DNA from: Bryoerythrophyllum caledonicum
Taxonomy: Eukaryota; Streptophyta; Bryopsida; Pottiales; Pottiaceae
Assembly (NCBI GenBank): GCA_963971425.1
Contig: OZ020516.1
Span: forward strand, 12,388,593 to 12,452,592
Length of the DNA: 64,000 nucleotides
Direction of reading: 5' to 3'
In this document: positions 12,186-23,830 of the stretch, piece by piece
Layout: every line of letters begins with the position of its first letter
Position numbering within the stretch: position 1 is the first letter of the stretch
Program-made: the position numbers and the translations under genes
The notes under the pieces: model-generated
What the model saw: the letters and a program-made list of their open reading frames with translations, nothing else
Told to the model about the DNA's origin: nothing
Database searches by the model: none

Positions 12186-12322
12186 TCGAGGTAGGTCCTT
12201 ACCCAAGGGTCCCTACCTTTCCAGCGAGGTAGGTCCCTACCCGAAGGTCCCTACCTTCCGAGCGAGGTAGGTCCCTACCCGAAGGTCCCTACCTTTCGAC
12301 GAGGTAGGTTCTTACCCGGGGG
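12186..12322. repeat. 37-38 bp tandem repeat, about 3.5 copies
   Basis: The unit GAGGTAGGTCCCTACCCGAA followed by GGTCCCTACCTTCC recurs at 12188, 12226, 12264 and 12301. Each unit is itself partly self-complementary (GGTAGG with CCTACC). Confidence 0.85.
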
Positions 12323-12636
12323 AAAGCCCTTGTACGAAGAGCGAGGTGGTGGATGTAGATAACGCGCAGGCGTTGTAATCTAACCCTTTTCCTTTCTTTC
12401 CTTCGATGTAATTATTGTGATATAGGTAACATTGTGTACATAAAAACTGGTTGTTAGTCGTTGTAGTTCTCGGTGATTCTCTGTGGGAACGATTACCTTA
12501 AGGGTATCTTTGTGTTAAGATGTGAATACTTGCCAACACGTACTACGACAATATTTCCCTCTCATTGCATGTTTAAATAATTTCTTTGTAAAGTTAAGTT
12601 GCGTAATTCCTTTGTAAAGTAAAGTTAAAGGATTGT

Positions 12637-14612
12637 TACACAAGGGATATATGGACATTGGATGATTTGACATTACGCTTCATAAATTTGAATATGACCT
12701 TAAGATAAGTCAATTAAAAACACGTCTTTACCTCTAAACTACATTGCTCAATGGTATTTGTCCATCGATTAGAAAGGAGGTTTCATTTGTGCAAAGAATA
12801 TTACCTTCTTTGAAAATGTCAAAAAGAATTTGTTGTTTATAGCGTAATACAACATTATAATTCAAGTACCACCATGGTCCACCCAATTATGGTAGAGGGT
12901 CCCACGGCTCTGTAGTACGGGAACCCACAGAGTCCTTGAGGGAGATCAAATGTCGGTTGTCTCTAATGCAATTAGTGTAGGGAAGCACTTAGAGTAGAAA
13001 AGTGTTTACCTCGAGAGGGAGAAGTAGTTCTATACACACTAGCCTATGTCCCGTCGCCATATGCTTAGTAAAGAGAATGAACAAACATTATAATCACGTT
13101 GGTCCCATTATAAGACCATAGTTCTTCTTCTTCTTCATCTTTGTAAGTCCAATGGCACCATTTAAAGCAAATAGCCGCTTTATTTGGTTCCAACAAGATC
13201 TAGGCATTCCTCAATCATCACGGCAATTATGTCCTTTCCTAGAAGTTGGAAGGAAAACTAAATTTACAATATAAATATCGTTTCTCCAACGCATGGGAAG
13301 AAGGAAGGCCTTTGCCAAGGCGAGAATGGAGTTTGCCTAACTTTGTTCCTCTACAACCTTCAAATGGTTGAGTCCTCGCCCTCACGTCCCTGCCCCTAAC
13401 GTCCCCGCCCCTTCCCCGCCCAAATTTGGAGTCAAAAAGTTTGGATGGGCATATCTCACTCAAAAATAGCCAAATCAAGCGTCTGAGGTGTACTCCAAAA
13501 TTTAAAATTTTCTGTAAATGCCAAAAAACATATCACACGCTTCATTTGGACTATTTTTGAGTGAGATATAGCCATTCAAAGATCCTGATTCCAAAATTGG
13601 GCGGAGAGGGGCGAGGACGTCTCCGCCCCTGCCATTTAGGGGCGGGGACGTCTCCGCTCCTACCATTTAGGGGCGGAGACGTCCCCGCCCCTAACCTCCC
13701 CGCCCCTTTCCCGCCTAACTTTGGAGTCAGAAAGTTTGGATGGGCATAACTCACTCAAAAATAGCTCAAATCAAGCGTTTGAAGTGTGTTTTGACATTTA
13801 AATTTTTTGTAGATGCCAAAAAAATATTGCACGCTTAATTTGGACTGTTTTAAAGTGATATATGGCCATTCAAAGATCCTGATTCCAAAATTGGGCGAGG
13901 AGGGGCGAGGACGTCTCCGCCCCTGCCATTTAGGGGCGAGGACGTGAGGGCAGGGACGTTGGGGACTCAATCCGGTGAAGGTTGTAGGAGAGCAAAGTCG
14001 GGCAAACTTCATTCTTGCCTTAGCAATGGCCTTCCTCCTCCCCATGCCTTGGAGGAACCATTTAAAGAAAAGAACTGCTTTATTTGGTTCCGATAACATC
14101 TTTGCATTCCTCAATCATCACGGCAATCATGTCCTTCCCTAGAAGTTGGAAGGAGAACTAAATTTACAATATGAATATAGTTCTTCAACGCATGGGAAGA
14201 AGGAAGGCCTTTGCCAAGGCGAGAATGGAGTTTGCCCAACTTTGTTCCTCTACAACCTTCAAAGGGTAGAGTCCTCGCCCTCACGTCTCCGCCCCTAACG
14301 TCCCCACCCCTTCCCCTCTTAATTTTGGAGTGAGAAAGTTTGGATGGGCATAACTCACTCAAAAATAGCCCAAATCAAGCGTTTGAGGTGCATCTTGACA
14401 TCAAAATGTTCTGTAGATGCCAAATAACATCTCATATGCTTAATTTGGACTATTTTTGAGTGAGATATGACCATTCAAAGTTCATGATTCCAAAATTGGG
14501 CGGAGAGGGGCGAGGACGTCTCTGTCCCTGCCATTTAGGGGCGGGGACGTCTCCGCCCCCACCATTTAGGGGTGGTGACGTCTCCGCCCTTACTATTTAG
14601 GGGCGGAGACGT
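12637..14612 (-). repeat. Right inverted arm of the long-TIR element
   Basis: Reverse-orientation partner of 4835-6160. It is longer because a subunit (TTGCCGTGATGATTGAGG and the CG-rich blocks) occurs twice, at about 13200-13440 and 14100-14350. Confidence 0.75.
12871..13145 (+). mobile_element. 5'-truncated SINE, right arm copy
   Basis: Same truncation point and flank (AATTCAAGTACC at 12859) as the left-arm SINE. It ends in repeated TTC. The 3' duplication has decayed to TTGTAAGTCC. The shared insertion site means that the SINE was present before the arm was copied or converted. Confidence 0.75.
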
Positions 14613-14829
14613 CTTCGTGTCTATTATATAATTTTATATTGTCAACTATCCATTTTTTAAATCTAAATCAAACGTGGCAGCATTTTAGTTCATATGTGGC
14701 TGCCACGTCGCCTGTTTTTTACCTTGCGGATAAGTTAACTCTATGTTGACTGTATCAGACGAGCAGGAGCTTTACAGGACGATCGAATCGGACGGACGGG
14801 CGAACCAGATGTCCGTCTAGTATGACAAC

Positions 14830-16443
14830 CCTCGCTCCACCGGGGCTTTTCTAAAGCTCCGGAGCTTACCGTAGCAGATGCCAACACCGAATCAACTCCG
14901 CCGGCAGCACCACCAGTACCACCTTCCGGAGCCGGATCACCAAGAACGACGACAACTATGACACCCCAACAAAGGAAGGCCGACAAGACCAAAGCGGAGG
15001 CTTCCACAAGGCGTACCAGCCCAAGATTCAAGAACATTGGATCACCCCCTTAGATAGATTTAGAATTAGAATTAGGAGCAGCTTAGTGATCGAGGTTAGG
15101 TAGTGATTAACGATGGTGCTCAGAGTTGCACCCGGCTACTTAACCCAGGCACTAAGGCATTTGGTAATCTTCCGGACTTCAGCGATTATTCCGGATGTCC
15201 GGAATCCGGACCCAGAAATTTCGGATCTGAGATTCACTTTTCCATATTTTTTGGTATAAGTCCCTGACTTTTAGGGAGGAGATCCTCCGGATTTCTTGTG
15301 GATAGAATAAGGCTAAGATTAATAAACTTAATTAGTACTTAGTAGATGAGTGTTAGAAAACTCATCATCTTGTTTTTCCTTACGTTGAATATATTTCGGA
15401 GCTATTACTAGAATTGCTACCTAGTTCTTGTGACGAGAATTATTATCTTTGTGAGGTACACGATCCGTTATTGTAGTACTTGTTGTGGAAGTTCTTTTAA
15501 AGAGAGTGGTACTTGATCTTACTTGAGAGTGAGCGGATTGGGATCTACATCGGAAGAACGCCCGAAAGAGCTAGAGATGTATTGCAGAGGTGTTCCTGGT
15601 AACCTCCAGGGTTTGGAAGAAGCCAGGAGGGGAAGAGATGTATTGCAGAGGTGTTCCTAATAGTCTCTAGGGCACGGAAGAATCTGTGTGAACCCGGATT
15701 TCGGTCAAAAGCCGGAGTTTACCCCCATGATAGGAAAAAGCCTGTTCTGTAAGTCTAGAAGGAGTCCTCTCCAGTAAACTATGCCACTTTCTCCGGAGAA
15801 TTACAACAGTGCTACCGGAACGTGGTGGTAGTCCGGACTTGTCTCTGCGTGTCTGCGTCCGGAAGGCCATCTGGATGTCGTGAGAGTATAGGTCTACTAG
15901 CAACAATCAATTACCGGTTAGCAGAGTAGGGAGAGTGGTTGTCCGGTCACTATAAATTCCAGGGCAGTGGGTATCTAGCCACTTAAAGTCACAAGGCAGT
16001 GGGGAATCCGGCCACTTACACAAAATAGGATCAGTAGCCTTCCGGTCACTCGTTAAAACCTTTCGGAAGCCTCTCTGAGGAGGAACAAAGATAAATCAAA
16101 CTACCTTCCGGTTTTCCGGAAACTGGATCCGGAAACCACTATATACCTTCCGGAAATTAGTTTCGGAAACCGGAAGGATCCGGATCCGGAAGTTAATAGA
16201 ATAGCTAGCCTTAGTAATTGATAGTGTAGTTGATATTGGATATTCTGAAAAGATAAATTGATCTCTGTGGAAACGAAACAAGAGTGATTTACTTTGGAAG
16301 CATTTAGTGACAATTGAGTGCACTCCGGAGGAATACTGACTCTACGAACTGCAACTGATGGACTGGAGGTTTTTGTGTGGAAATAGCTGGAGACATTTGG
16401 GATCTTGAAGGAAGTGGGAGGAAAGAGCAGGATGAACCGATTC
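14830..16443. other. CCGGA-rich repeat-like sequence, no intact gene
   Basis: A frame at 14832-15053 (+) ends TRRTSPRFKNIGSPP and has the Ser/Pro/Thr bias of the TE protein tails. Short CCGGA/TCCGG motifs are very frequent at 15160-16200. A segment containing AGAGATGTATTGCAGAGGTG occurs twice, near 15572 and 15636. I see no supported gene and suspect an old retroelement end. Confidence 0.4.
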
Positions 16444-17397
16444 TTAAGTCTTGAAGGGGTTCTTTGACTCTTCTAGGTTCATATTGGACATGTCATCATC
16501 CTCTATGTTGCTAAGAATGTAGACACTTGGGATAGAGCTGGTGCCTAAACTAGGCACCAGCACCGTATCACTGGAATTGTCCAGAGGAGACATAGCGACA
16601 GTTGACGCACGAACAAACATTTGAGCATCAGTGACATCGTACATTTTGAACAAACCGCAACCCAAATTCTAGACAAAGCCGTCCGCATCTCAATCTTTCA
16701 CTTGATAAATAAACTGCTGATGAACACCATCACTATCAAAGACCTCCTGCTCAACATAAATCATACCACTCGGATAACTAAAACGATTAGAAAGCAAGGA
16801 CTTGGGCACAATGACAATGCCATTCTCACCAATAGACTTGACAAGTGGGACGAAGTTAGAGACGCCATGTGTTTTGATTTCAAAATCGATGCGAGAGCGA
16901 CTACTAAGTGACAACTATTGTTCAGTGAAAGAGAGGAAGAAATGGTTTGCGTTCTCCGTTGAAATAAGATAGTTGTCATAATTTTGAATACAGAGGAATC
17001 ATATATTTTTAGAATAAATGATCCTCCTGCAGCCTTTTGGCCTTGTCAAAGTCGAATATGATAAATTCAAAAAGAAAGTAAACTTTGTATAGCAATGCCA
17101 TGCATTGCAGTAGAAATTATTTATGGAATTTCCCTTGGAGGTTAAAAGTCATGTACTATTTGTGAGCCTTGTTTATCGTTGTTATTCACGCAGTACCATA
17201 TTTAAGTTCAAAAACCCAGAGTTTGCATCGGTGCAGACAATAAATAGAAGAAGTATGTCATTATACGACTCCACGTTCAAGATTCAAAATAAAGTCTGAC
17301 AACAATCATTGGTATAGTACTTACTGTTGTGTTGAGGATTGAAATTGGCAAAAATAGATCGATGATACAAGGACTGAGTGGAGGGAGCGCTGGCCAT
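16444..17397 (-). CDS. Possible small split gene, unknown function
   Basis: On the minus strand a likely first exon starts at ATG 17397 (MASAPSTQSLYHRSIF) and ends at a good donor GTAAGT at 17324. Further on, an acceptor-like TGAACAATAG precedes an open stretch 16911-16690 with VPLVKSIGENGIVIVPKSLL. A second stretch, 16665-16444 in another frame, ends in EESKNPFKT. I could not join the pieces without a phase clash or stop, so either exons are missing or the locus is decayed. No family is recognised. The first exon points away from the gene starting at 17591 on the other strand, leaving about 190 bp between the two starts. Confidence 0.3.
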
Positions 17398-17590
17398 AGT
17401 TCTTTAGCGTGTTAGCAAGTCTAGGATGTTGAGTGAGAGAGGTGGAGAGCAGATAGAAATTTGTACAAATAATGACTAAGAGAGGCGGACGTAAGAGACG
17501 AACAACTAATTTCTCTAATCCGAAGTAGACGTAGGCGCAAAAATATCGACGACAACAACAAGTATTCTTGGCTGCGAGAATAGAAAAGTC

Positions 17591-18078
17591 ATGACACTGG
17601 AACGGGTTGAGCAATGTAGAGATTTGTCAAATATTCACGAAGGACCACATCATGTCCAATCAAGGGTTGAGGTATGTTTTGTTTCGCATGGCTTGTTTTG
17701 GCCATATCATTAGACTCAAATCACACATATCGATTTTGGACTTTCACTTTTGTCTGTCTATTTGTTATTCAGATCACCTCTAGTTTCGTGCATTTTCGTG
17801 AGAATAGAGACCAAGAAGAGTCGATACAAGTCAACATGTCAAATGAGTATGCTACGTTCAGTTCCTCGGAGAGCTCATTGCATGGAAATAAAGGTGCTGA
17901 AGACAATGTAGATGAGTTTGAATGCCTAAGTAGCGATGGAAGTGAGGCACATGGAATACTAGGTAATCCATCAAAGTCCTCGAGGTTAAAAATGATTCCT
18001 TCCCTAAGACACACACCACTAAATCAAAGAATCATCATGGAAGCGCGGAGGACCTTCCGATTGTACAAGCCAAGATAG
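17591..18078 (+). CDS. Hypothetical two-exon protein, 128 residues
   Basis: Exon 17591-17671 (MTLERVEQC to QSRVE) ends at donor GTATGT. Exon 17773-18078 follows an acceptor TTGTTATTCAG. The phase is 0 on both sides and the joined frame is open to TAG at 18076-18078. The protein is polar, with an acidic Ser-rich middle (DNVDEFECLSSDGSE) and a basic end (MEARRTFRLYKPR). No domain is recognised. The exon junction supports a real transcript, but TE-derived origin is possible because a CACTA element starts 340 bp downstream. Confidence 0.4.
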
Positions 18079-18421
18079 GAGGGTGCCCACTAAAATAGGT
18101 ACGATTCAGTCAATGCTTCTATTTTCCTTGTCCCTGTCAACATTATTGGTCGGCCGGTCATCGGGCGTCTAGGGCGGCGACCGTGTATCCACCCGGGATC
18201 AACCGGGGCAGTCATAGGACAACCACGCACCGACCAAGCAACGACCGGGCCCCGGCCAGGCCAAAATTTGGCGATCGCTTATTTACCCCCGTCTGCTCAA
18301 CTTCGACCGAACTCATTTATCATTGCGGCATCGCGATTTAACGAACAAATAGGAGTGAAATAGCATTGTTCTTTTTTCTTGATTGAGGTGAAGCGTATTA
18401 CAAGTTCAACACAATTTGTGG
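18079..18421. other. Spacer, GC-rich patch, no gene
   Basis: A GC-rich block (about 18150-18290) with repeated CGACCGGGC/CGGCC motifs lies between the small gene and the CACTA element. Nothing coding is seen. Confidence 0.5.
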
Positions 18422-20485
18422 CACTACGGGAAATCGAGGCATCAATGATTAGCGATTTTAGTCATTGTTGAGTCATAGATGACCTATATTACTAGGGAAT
18501 GACTAAATTTTTTTTACTTCGGGCACAGTAATAGTTTTGAGTAATAGATTTCTGTAGTCATTCTTTTTGCCACGTGGATTTCTCATCCATCTGCTGATGT
18601 GGCCCATCATCCTCGAAGATTAATGAGGTGGCTACTGACGTCAATTTGAGTGTGACATGGAATTTAAGGTGGATAATGATGTGGATTTTACGTGTAACGT
18701 GGAATTAAACGTGGCGGTTGATGTGGACAATGTTGTGTTCTCTTGCTGACATGGAATCCTACGTGGCAGCTTACGTGTCAATGTATGTGTGGGACCCACT
18801 TCTTTATACGTGGAGGTGGTTCATTAGATACCATTATTGAATGCCCAACCTAGTTATTGTTTAGTCATTGTGTTGTGTTATAAAATCATAAATAATACCA
18901 AAGATGTCTTTGTCATGAAATACTTTGAAATAAACAAAATAGTCACTAGAGCAATGCTACAAAAGCCCCTCAAATACAACGCCCAATAACAACCATCTAC
19001 TAGTACCTGTAATGCATGCTCGATAAAAACCAAACATAAAACAAGGTCCTCAATCAATTCTCTTGTTTGAGCTTCATAAATTTTTCTTCCCATATAATAT
19101 TACTACCACAAGCATCTTAGACCTTGTAGTCGTCAGCTAGCTCGTTCACGAACATAAGATCAATGTTGTTGTGGACACCATCGATGTCTACCTGGAACCA
19201 TGATTTTGAAATACTTCCTCCATGCCATTTGTCCCCTGCAAGACCACTCACTCTTCTCCAAGCCCCTTTCTGTCGCTTGTTTTTGGAGTTTAGTAAATCC
19301 ACCAATACCTCCACATGGTATTGCAAGCCCACACCAATTTATTAAACAACAAAATTTCTGTACAATGACTACACAAGTAGTATATTGTTACTAAACAATG
19401 ACTTTAATACAACTACAGAATTACTAGAGAAAGCATAAATAGTACATGAAATAACTACAAATCATTGATTACACAATTACTAATCACAGTTAAATAATTA
19501 CATGAAAAAAATGACTGATATTACTTCAAAATGAGTATAATATTACTATATCATGACTTTATATTACATTGTAACAAGTATAGAATTTACAGATACCAAC
19601 TTCCAGAAATCACTATTGTTTAGTGCTTACTCTGAGCAATCCACCGAGCTGGTAGCAAGATGAATGTCATAGAGATGGGTCGGTGGAAAGTATATGTGAC
19701 CTAAGTGCTTCCAAGCAATGGACTTCTAACCAAGAATTTGACTTCCACATTCACATGTACATCATGTATACAACCTATGAACTTCACATCCATGACAACA
19801 TACACATGCACGTGCATGTATCATTCACTTACATTCACCACATGCACTAAGATCATACATGTAGATAATAGCAAGGACATTGAAAACAATACTTGCAAGT
19901 GAAAAATCAATACCAAAAAGGGGGCAGCACACCTCCTAGCACTAAAACATACGCCATTTTCTACTGGACACTCCAAATTCAACAAAATAAACTTTCAATG
20001 AAGGCTGGCTAAAATACTCTTTAGCTTGTGAAAAATTCATTGAAAAAAACCTTACCAATCAAATGTCACAAGCCTCCAAAGTAAGGGCTTCCCAAAACTT
20101 GCGGCAGTCGATTTTCTTGCGATTGGTTGGCCGTAACTTTGTTGTTATCGCTCCAAATTCTTTTAATCAAGGCTTGTTGAAAAGCTAACTTAACAAGCTT
20201 TTACTTCCGCAAATCTCAGGTCTTGAATTGTCCTCACCTCAAAGATATTGCTCTCCAAAGTAAGAATTTGAACTCTGTATTGACGGTAGACCCCTTCTCG
20301 CTTTGGCGGCCGTATCTCCCTTGTCAATGCTCCAAATCCTTCGAACCTAGACTTTTCAAAAAGTCACCTTGATAAGCTTGATCTTCTACCATTTCTTACT
20401 TACTCCAACCGTAGTTGTAGATCTAGCCACGGCCTTCTCCTATCTCACTCTAATCCTAACTTACTACCCTCTTTCACATACTCCA

Positions 20486-20532
20486 CACACACACACACAC
20501 CTTGGAAGAGAGAGAGAGAGAGTGAGAGAGGG
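20486..20532. repeat. Adjacent (CA)n and (GA)n microsatellites
   Basis: A CA run followed after a few bases by a GA run, inside the CACTA element. Confidence 0.9.
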
Positions 20533-20929
20533 ATGAGGGCAGCCCTTGCAAGCCACTCCCTCAAACCCTAGCCGCCACCTTTTGTCACCCTAAGTTTAAC
20601 ATTCATCCGGTTGGGCATTTCCCATCCCGGTCTTCTTCTTTCTACTTAGTTGCATACTCCTATTCCTTTTTTATCTACTTTTCTGCCTATTTCATATTTC
20701 ACTTGTATTTCTCCATAGTCTAACTCTTACTTAATCCTTTAATTCTTCCTATTTCTATTTTTCTACTTGAAATCTTTCAATAATCATAACATAGTATGGA
20801 TATTTTCCTCTTGCCATTCTTTGGCATACATTTTTCATTGATTGCTTCTACAAAGTTTACTAATTCAATTTTGTGGGCAAACATTCAAATATTTAATTGA
20901 AATTTGACACTAACCTACAGGCTATTTGA

Positions 20930-21870
20930 CACATATATTACTAGACATTACTAATTGATGATGTATCAATGTCAAACACAAATAGACATCCATCTACATC
21001 AACAATTAGAAAAAATATACACGAGTTATAAATATATTACTAGACCTAGTTATTTTTTAGTGACACAATAATTCTTTTATATGTGTCACTAATGAATGAC
21101 TTAGACATAATCCAAGTCAGCAGTATCTGGAAAAACCTTGCATCCATCCACATTAGCAAAATGTCTAAAGTATCAACGTTTTAATTGGAAGTTATAAATA
21201 TATTAATGTGGTGAGTAATTATCTAGTGACGCAGTAATATGTCTCAAATGTATCATTGAAGAATTACTAGCATACAATCCAAATCACCCCTAATTGCTAC
21301 ATCAGAAATATCAAATCGAAATGGACATTCATCCATGTTAGCAGTTTATAAAAAAATATCCACTAGTAATTTTTCAGTTATAAAATATATTACTGTGCCG
21401 AGTTATTTCCCGATGATGCAGTGATTTGTGTGAAATGTATTACCAAGGAATTACTAGAATACAATCCAAGCTACCACCTACTTCCCACATCACTAGTGTC
21501 AAATGGAAGTAGACATCCATACACGTCTACAATATTTTTTAAATACCCATGAGTTATTTTACAATACCCATGAGTTATTTTACAATATCTATGAGTTATT
21601 TTTGAGTTATACAATATATAATTGTGCCAAGTTATATTCCAACGACATAGTAATTTGTATCAAATGTATTATTAAAGAATTACTGGAATACAATCCAAGT
21701 CATCGCCTATTTGCCACATCAGCAATGTCAAACAGAAGTAGACATCCATCTACATCAGTAATTTTCTAAAAATACCCATGAGTTATTTTTTAGTTATAAA
21801 ATATATTACTTTAGCTAGTTATTTTGTAGTGAGAGAGTAATTCTTTTCAAAAGTATCACTAATGAATCAC
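20930..21870. repeat. Degenerate tandem repeat of about 150-230 bp in CACTA
   Basis: The landmark GACATCCATCTACATC and variants recur near 20985, 21135, 21327, 21511 and 21743, each followed by a GAGTTATTTTTTAGTTATAAA-like segment and a CAATCCAAG segment. About five copies, diverged. They fill the right quarter of the CACTA element. Confidence 0.7.
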
Positions 21871-22263
21871 TAAGGCACAACCCTAGTCAATCACCTTCTT
21901 GCCACGTTAACACTAGCGGATGAAGCATGGATGAAAACATTGGGATGACGATATGAACGATGTTGGCCGTCACATGGTTTTCATCACCTCTCTGCCCGCA
22001 AAAACTTAAATTACTGTAAAATGACTAGGGCAACTTACTAGCTAGATCCAGGCAGCGTCTGCAGATCTTGAGTAATTCTGTAGTAATTGTTTTCTGGCTA
22101 GTCATTTGTGTTGTAGTCATTTATAGGCTGATTTCCCGTAGTGTGGGAGAAATGGAGCTTCACGCAAAAAGGATGCAGAATACAACCAAAGAGGTATTCT
22201 TTACTTCCATACTCGGGTCTTGTGGAACTTGTCAACGTACTCTTGTACTCTTTTAAAAATGTG

Positions 22264-22770
22264 AAGATATGGGCTATTGTATGAGTAGCTCACAAATTTT
22301 TTGAAAAATTTCTGACTCTCAAAATGGGTTTTGGATCCGAAACTTGTTTTGGAGGTCACTGTTTTTTGAAAAATCCGCAACCCTCAAAATAGGTTTCGGA
22401 TCTGAAACTCGTTTCGTAGGTCATAAATTTATAAAAAATTGTGACTTCCGAAATGGGTTTTGGATCCGAAACCCATTTTGAAGGTCACAAATTTTTCAAA
22501 AATTTGTGACCCCCGATATGAGTTTTGGATCCGAAACTCATTTCGGGGCTCGTAGATTTTTGAGAAATTCGTGACCCTCAAAATGGGTTCGGATCCGAAA
22601 CTCGTTTCGAAGGTCACTGTATTTGGAAAAATCCGTGACCCTCAAAATTGGTTTTGGATCCGAAACTTGTTTCAAAGGTCACAAATTCTGAAAAATCTGT
22701 GACCGCCGAAATGGGTTTTGGATCCGAAACCCATTTCGAGGGTCACGGATTTTTCAAAAAAAATTCAACC
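22264..22770. repeat. Array of seven palindromic 64-65 bp units
   Basis: Each unit is centred on GGATCC (22333, 22398 as GGATCT, 22462, 22527, 22591, 22656, 22720; spacing 64 or 65). The centre is flanked by AAATGGGTTTT on the left and GAAACCCATTT on the right, then GTGACC...GGTCAC. Every unit can fold into a hairpin with a stem of roughly 20 bp. The array starts about 120 bp after the CACTA end. Confidence 0.9.
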
Positions 22771-23204
22771 CCATGGAGCTAAAAATTTGGTTCACGTTGA
22801 TGGTCATCACAACACAAGGTCTACAAGAGTTCCTTTTAAAAAATGATTATGTAAAATTGCATTGATGCATTGCAACATCCATGCCCAGAATTTCAAAGTC
22901 CATGAGTGGCTCTCCGACAACTAACAATTGGAACTTGTTGCTTCATTATGTCAGGAATGATATCTAATGTCTATCTATCGTGTGTACAGGTGTTAGCAGG
23001 TATGGAGATCGTACATTTCGGTGGACTTGATGAGGGAGGGAGCAATCAGGACGAGCGCGCAACAGGAACGAGCCTCAACACGATGTGTTTTTCAACTTCA
23101 AAGTAGTGGTTATGATGGGTGTCAATGATGAAGATGGTGCAGTGTGTTGTAGTCATCTTTCTCTTTTGGTGACCTCAAAACTAAATATTTTATAAAAATG
23201 GCCA

Positions 23205-23830
23205 TGTACACATGTAGTATTGTGAAATTCAAGAAGTTTTGTAAATCCGTGATCCCTGAAAATGGGTTTCGGATCCGAAACCTATTTTCAGAGGTTACGA
23301 TTTTACATAACTTTTTAAATTTCACAATACTACATGTGGTTAGGTGGTTAGGTGGAGATGGGCATCGACATGGGCTATGGGAGGAGGATGCAGTGCGATT
23401 CGGGGTCATGGAAGGTCACAGGGTTAGGATATGATACGTGAATTTATGAGCGGCTGCATGCTTGTGATTTTACATTTTTTTATAAAAAACCGTGACCCTT
23501 GGAAATGGATTTCGGATCCGAAACCCATTTTCAAAGGTCACAGTTTTACAAAAAAACTATAAAATCACCAGACTATATGTAGTTTGGTGGTTTGGTAGGG
23601 ATGGGCTGTGGGAGGAGAAATGATGTATAACTAGGGGTCATGGAAGGTCACAGGCTGGGATATTATGTGTGAATTCACGAGCGGTTGCATGGTGGTGAAA
23701 TTTGAATTTTTTTATTATACTTTGACCCCTTAAAATGGGTTTCGGATCCAAAACCCATTTCTAGGAGTCACGATTTTTTTTAAATCTCAAATTTCATCAC
23801 CATCGTGTTCTTGTTGCTTATCATGCAATC
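23205..23830. repeat. Three long hairpins at 230-243 bp spacing
   Basis: The same GGATCC-centred palindrome recurs at 23271, 23514 and 23744. Here the inverted arms extend much further: in the first, CATGTAGTATTGTGAAATTC on the left is matched by AAATTTCACAATACTACATG on the right, giving a fold of about 126 nt. Between the hairpins lies a shared spacer with GGTCATGGAAGGTCACAGG and GGGATGGGC. Confidence 0.8.

Larger units (their letters stand above)
7846..12550 (+). mobile_element. LTR-type insertion (TG...CA, 5-bp TSD) without pol
   Basis: The 4705-bp unit starts TGTCGTA and ends TACGACA, a perfect 7-bp inversion of TG...CA type. It is flanked by the direct repeat ATATT at 7841-7845 and 12551-12555. 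The left end has a promoter-like segment (AGTATAAGGAGCCGGGC near 8190). The right end resembles the 3' part of a plant LTR (CTCTGTGGGAACGATTACC near 12477). I find no second copy of either end inside, so no separate 5' and 3' LTR is visible, and no reverse transcriptase, integrase or protease. It contains a minisatellite at 8390-9045 and a decayed protein at 9354-11151. It could be a giant solo LTR, a LARD-like derivative, or an unknown element type. Confidence 0.7.
4681..14829. mobile_element. Roughly 10 kb DNA element with long inverted arms
   Basis: Two large inverted arms face each other: left about 4835-6160, right about 12637-14612. Both contain the 30-40 bp motif around GACGTCTCCGCCCC, the segment TTTTTGAGTGAGTTATGCCC, the segment TTGCCGTGATGATTGAGG, and a truncated SINE at the same place. 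The right arm has one extra internal unit. Outside the arms, GGTTGTCATA at 4681 is matched by TATGACAACC ending at 14829, which I take as possible ends. No clear target duplication was found there, so the exact limits are uncertain. Long arms suggest a Mutator-like or foldback element. No transposase is seen inside; a SINE and an LTR-like element have inserted into its interior. Confidence 0.55.
18422..22143. mobile_element. CACTA (En/Spm) element, non-autonomous, TGG TSD
   Basis: The left end CACTACGGGAAATC is inverted at the right end as GATTTCCCGTAGTG, and the 3-bp duplication TGG flanks both (18419-18421 and 22144-22146). CACTA ends and a 3-bp duplication define the superfamily. Short subterminal motifs like AATGACTA recur near both ends, as expected for transposase binding. 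No transposase frame is seen in the 3.7 kb. A minus-strand segment at 19332-19117 (GLAGDKWHGGSISKSWFQVD) looks protein-coding in character and may be a captured gene piece. Confidence 0.85.

Noticed and set aside
4672..14838. A 9-bp target duplication for the long-arm element
   Set aside because: GCTCCAGG-like and CGCTCCACCGG sequences lie near the two ends but do not match in position or length.
22264..22770. CRISPR-like array
   Set aside because: The units are tandem palindromes without variable spacers and the genome is a plant nucleus.
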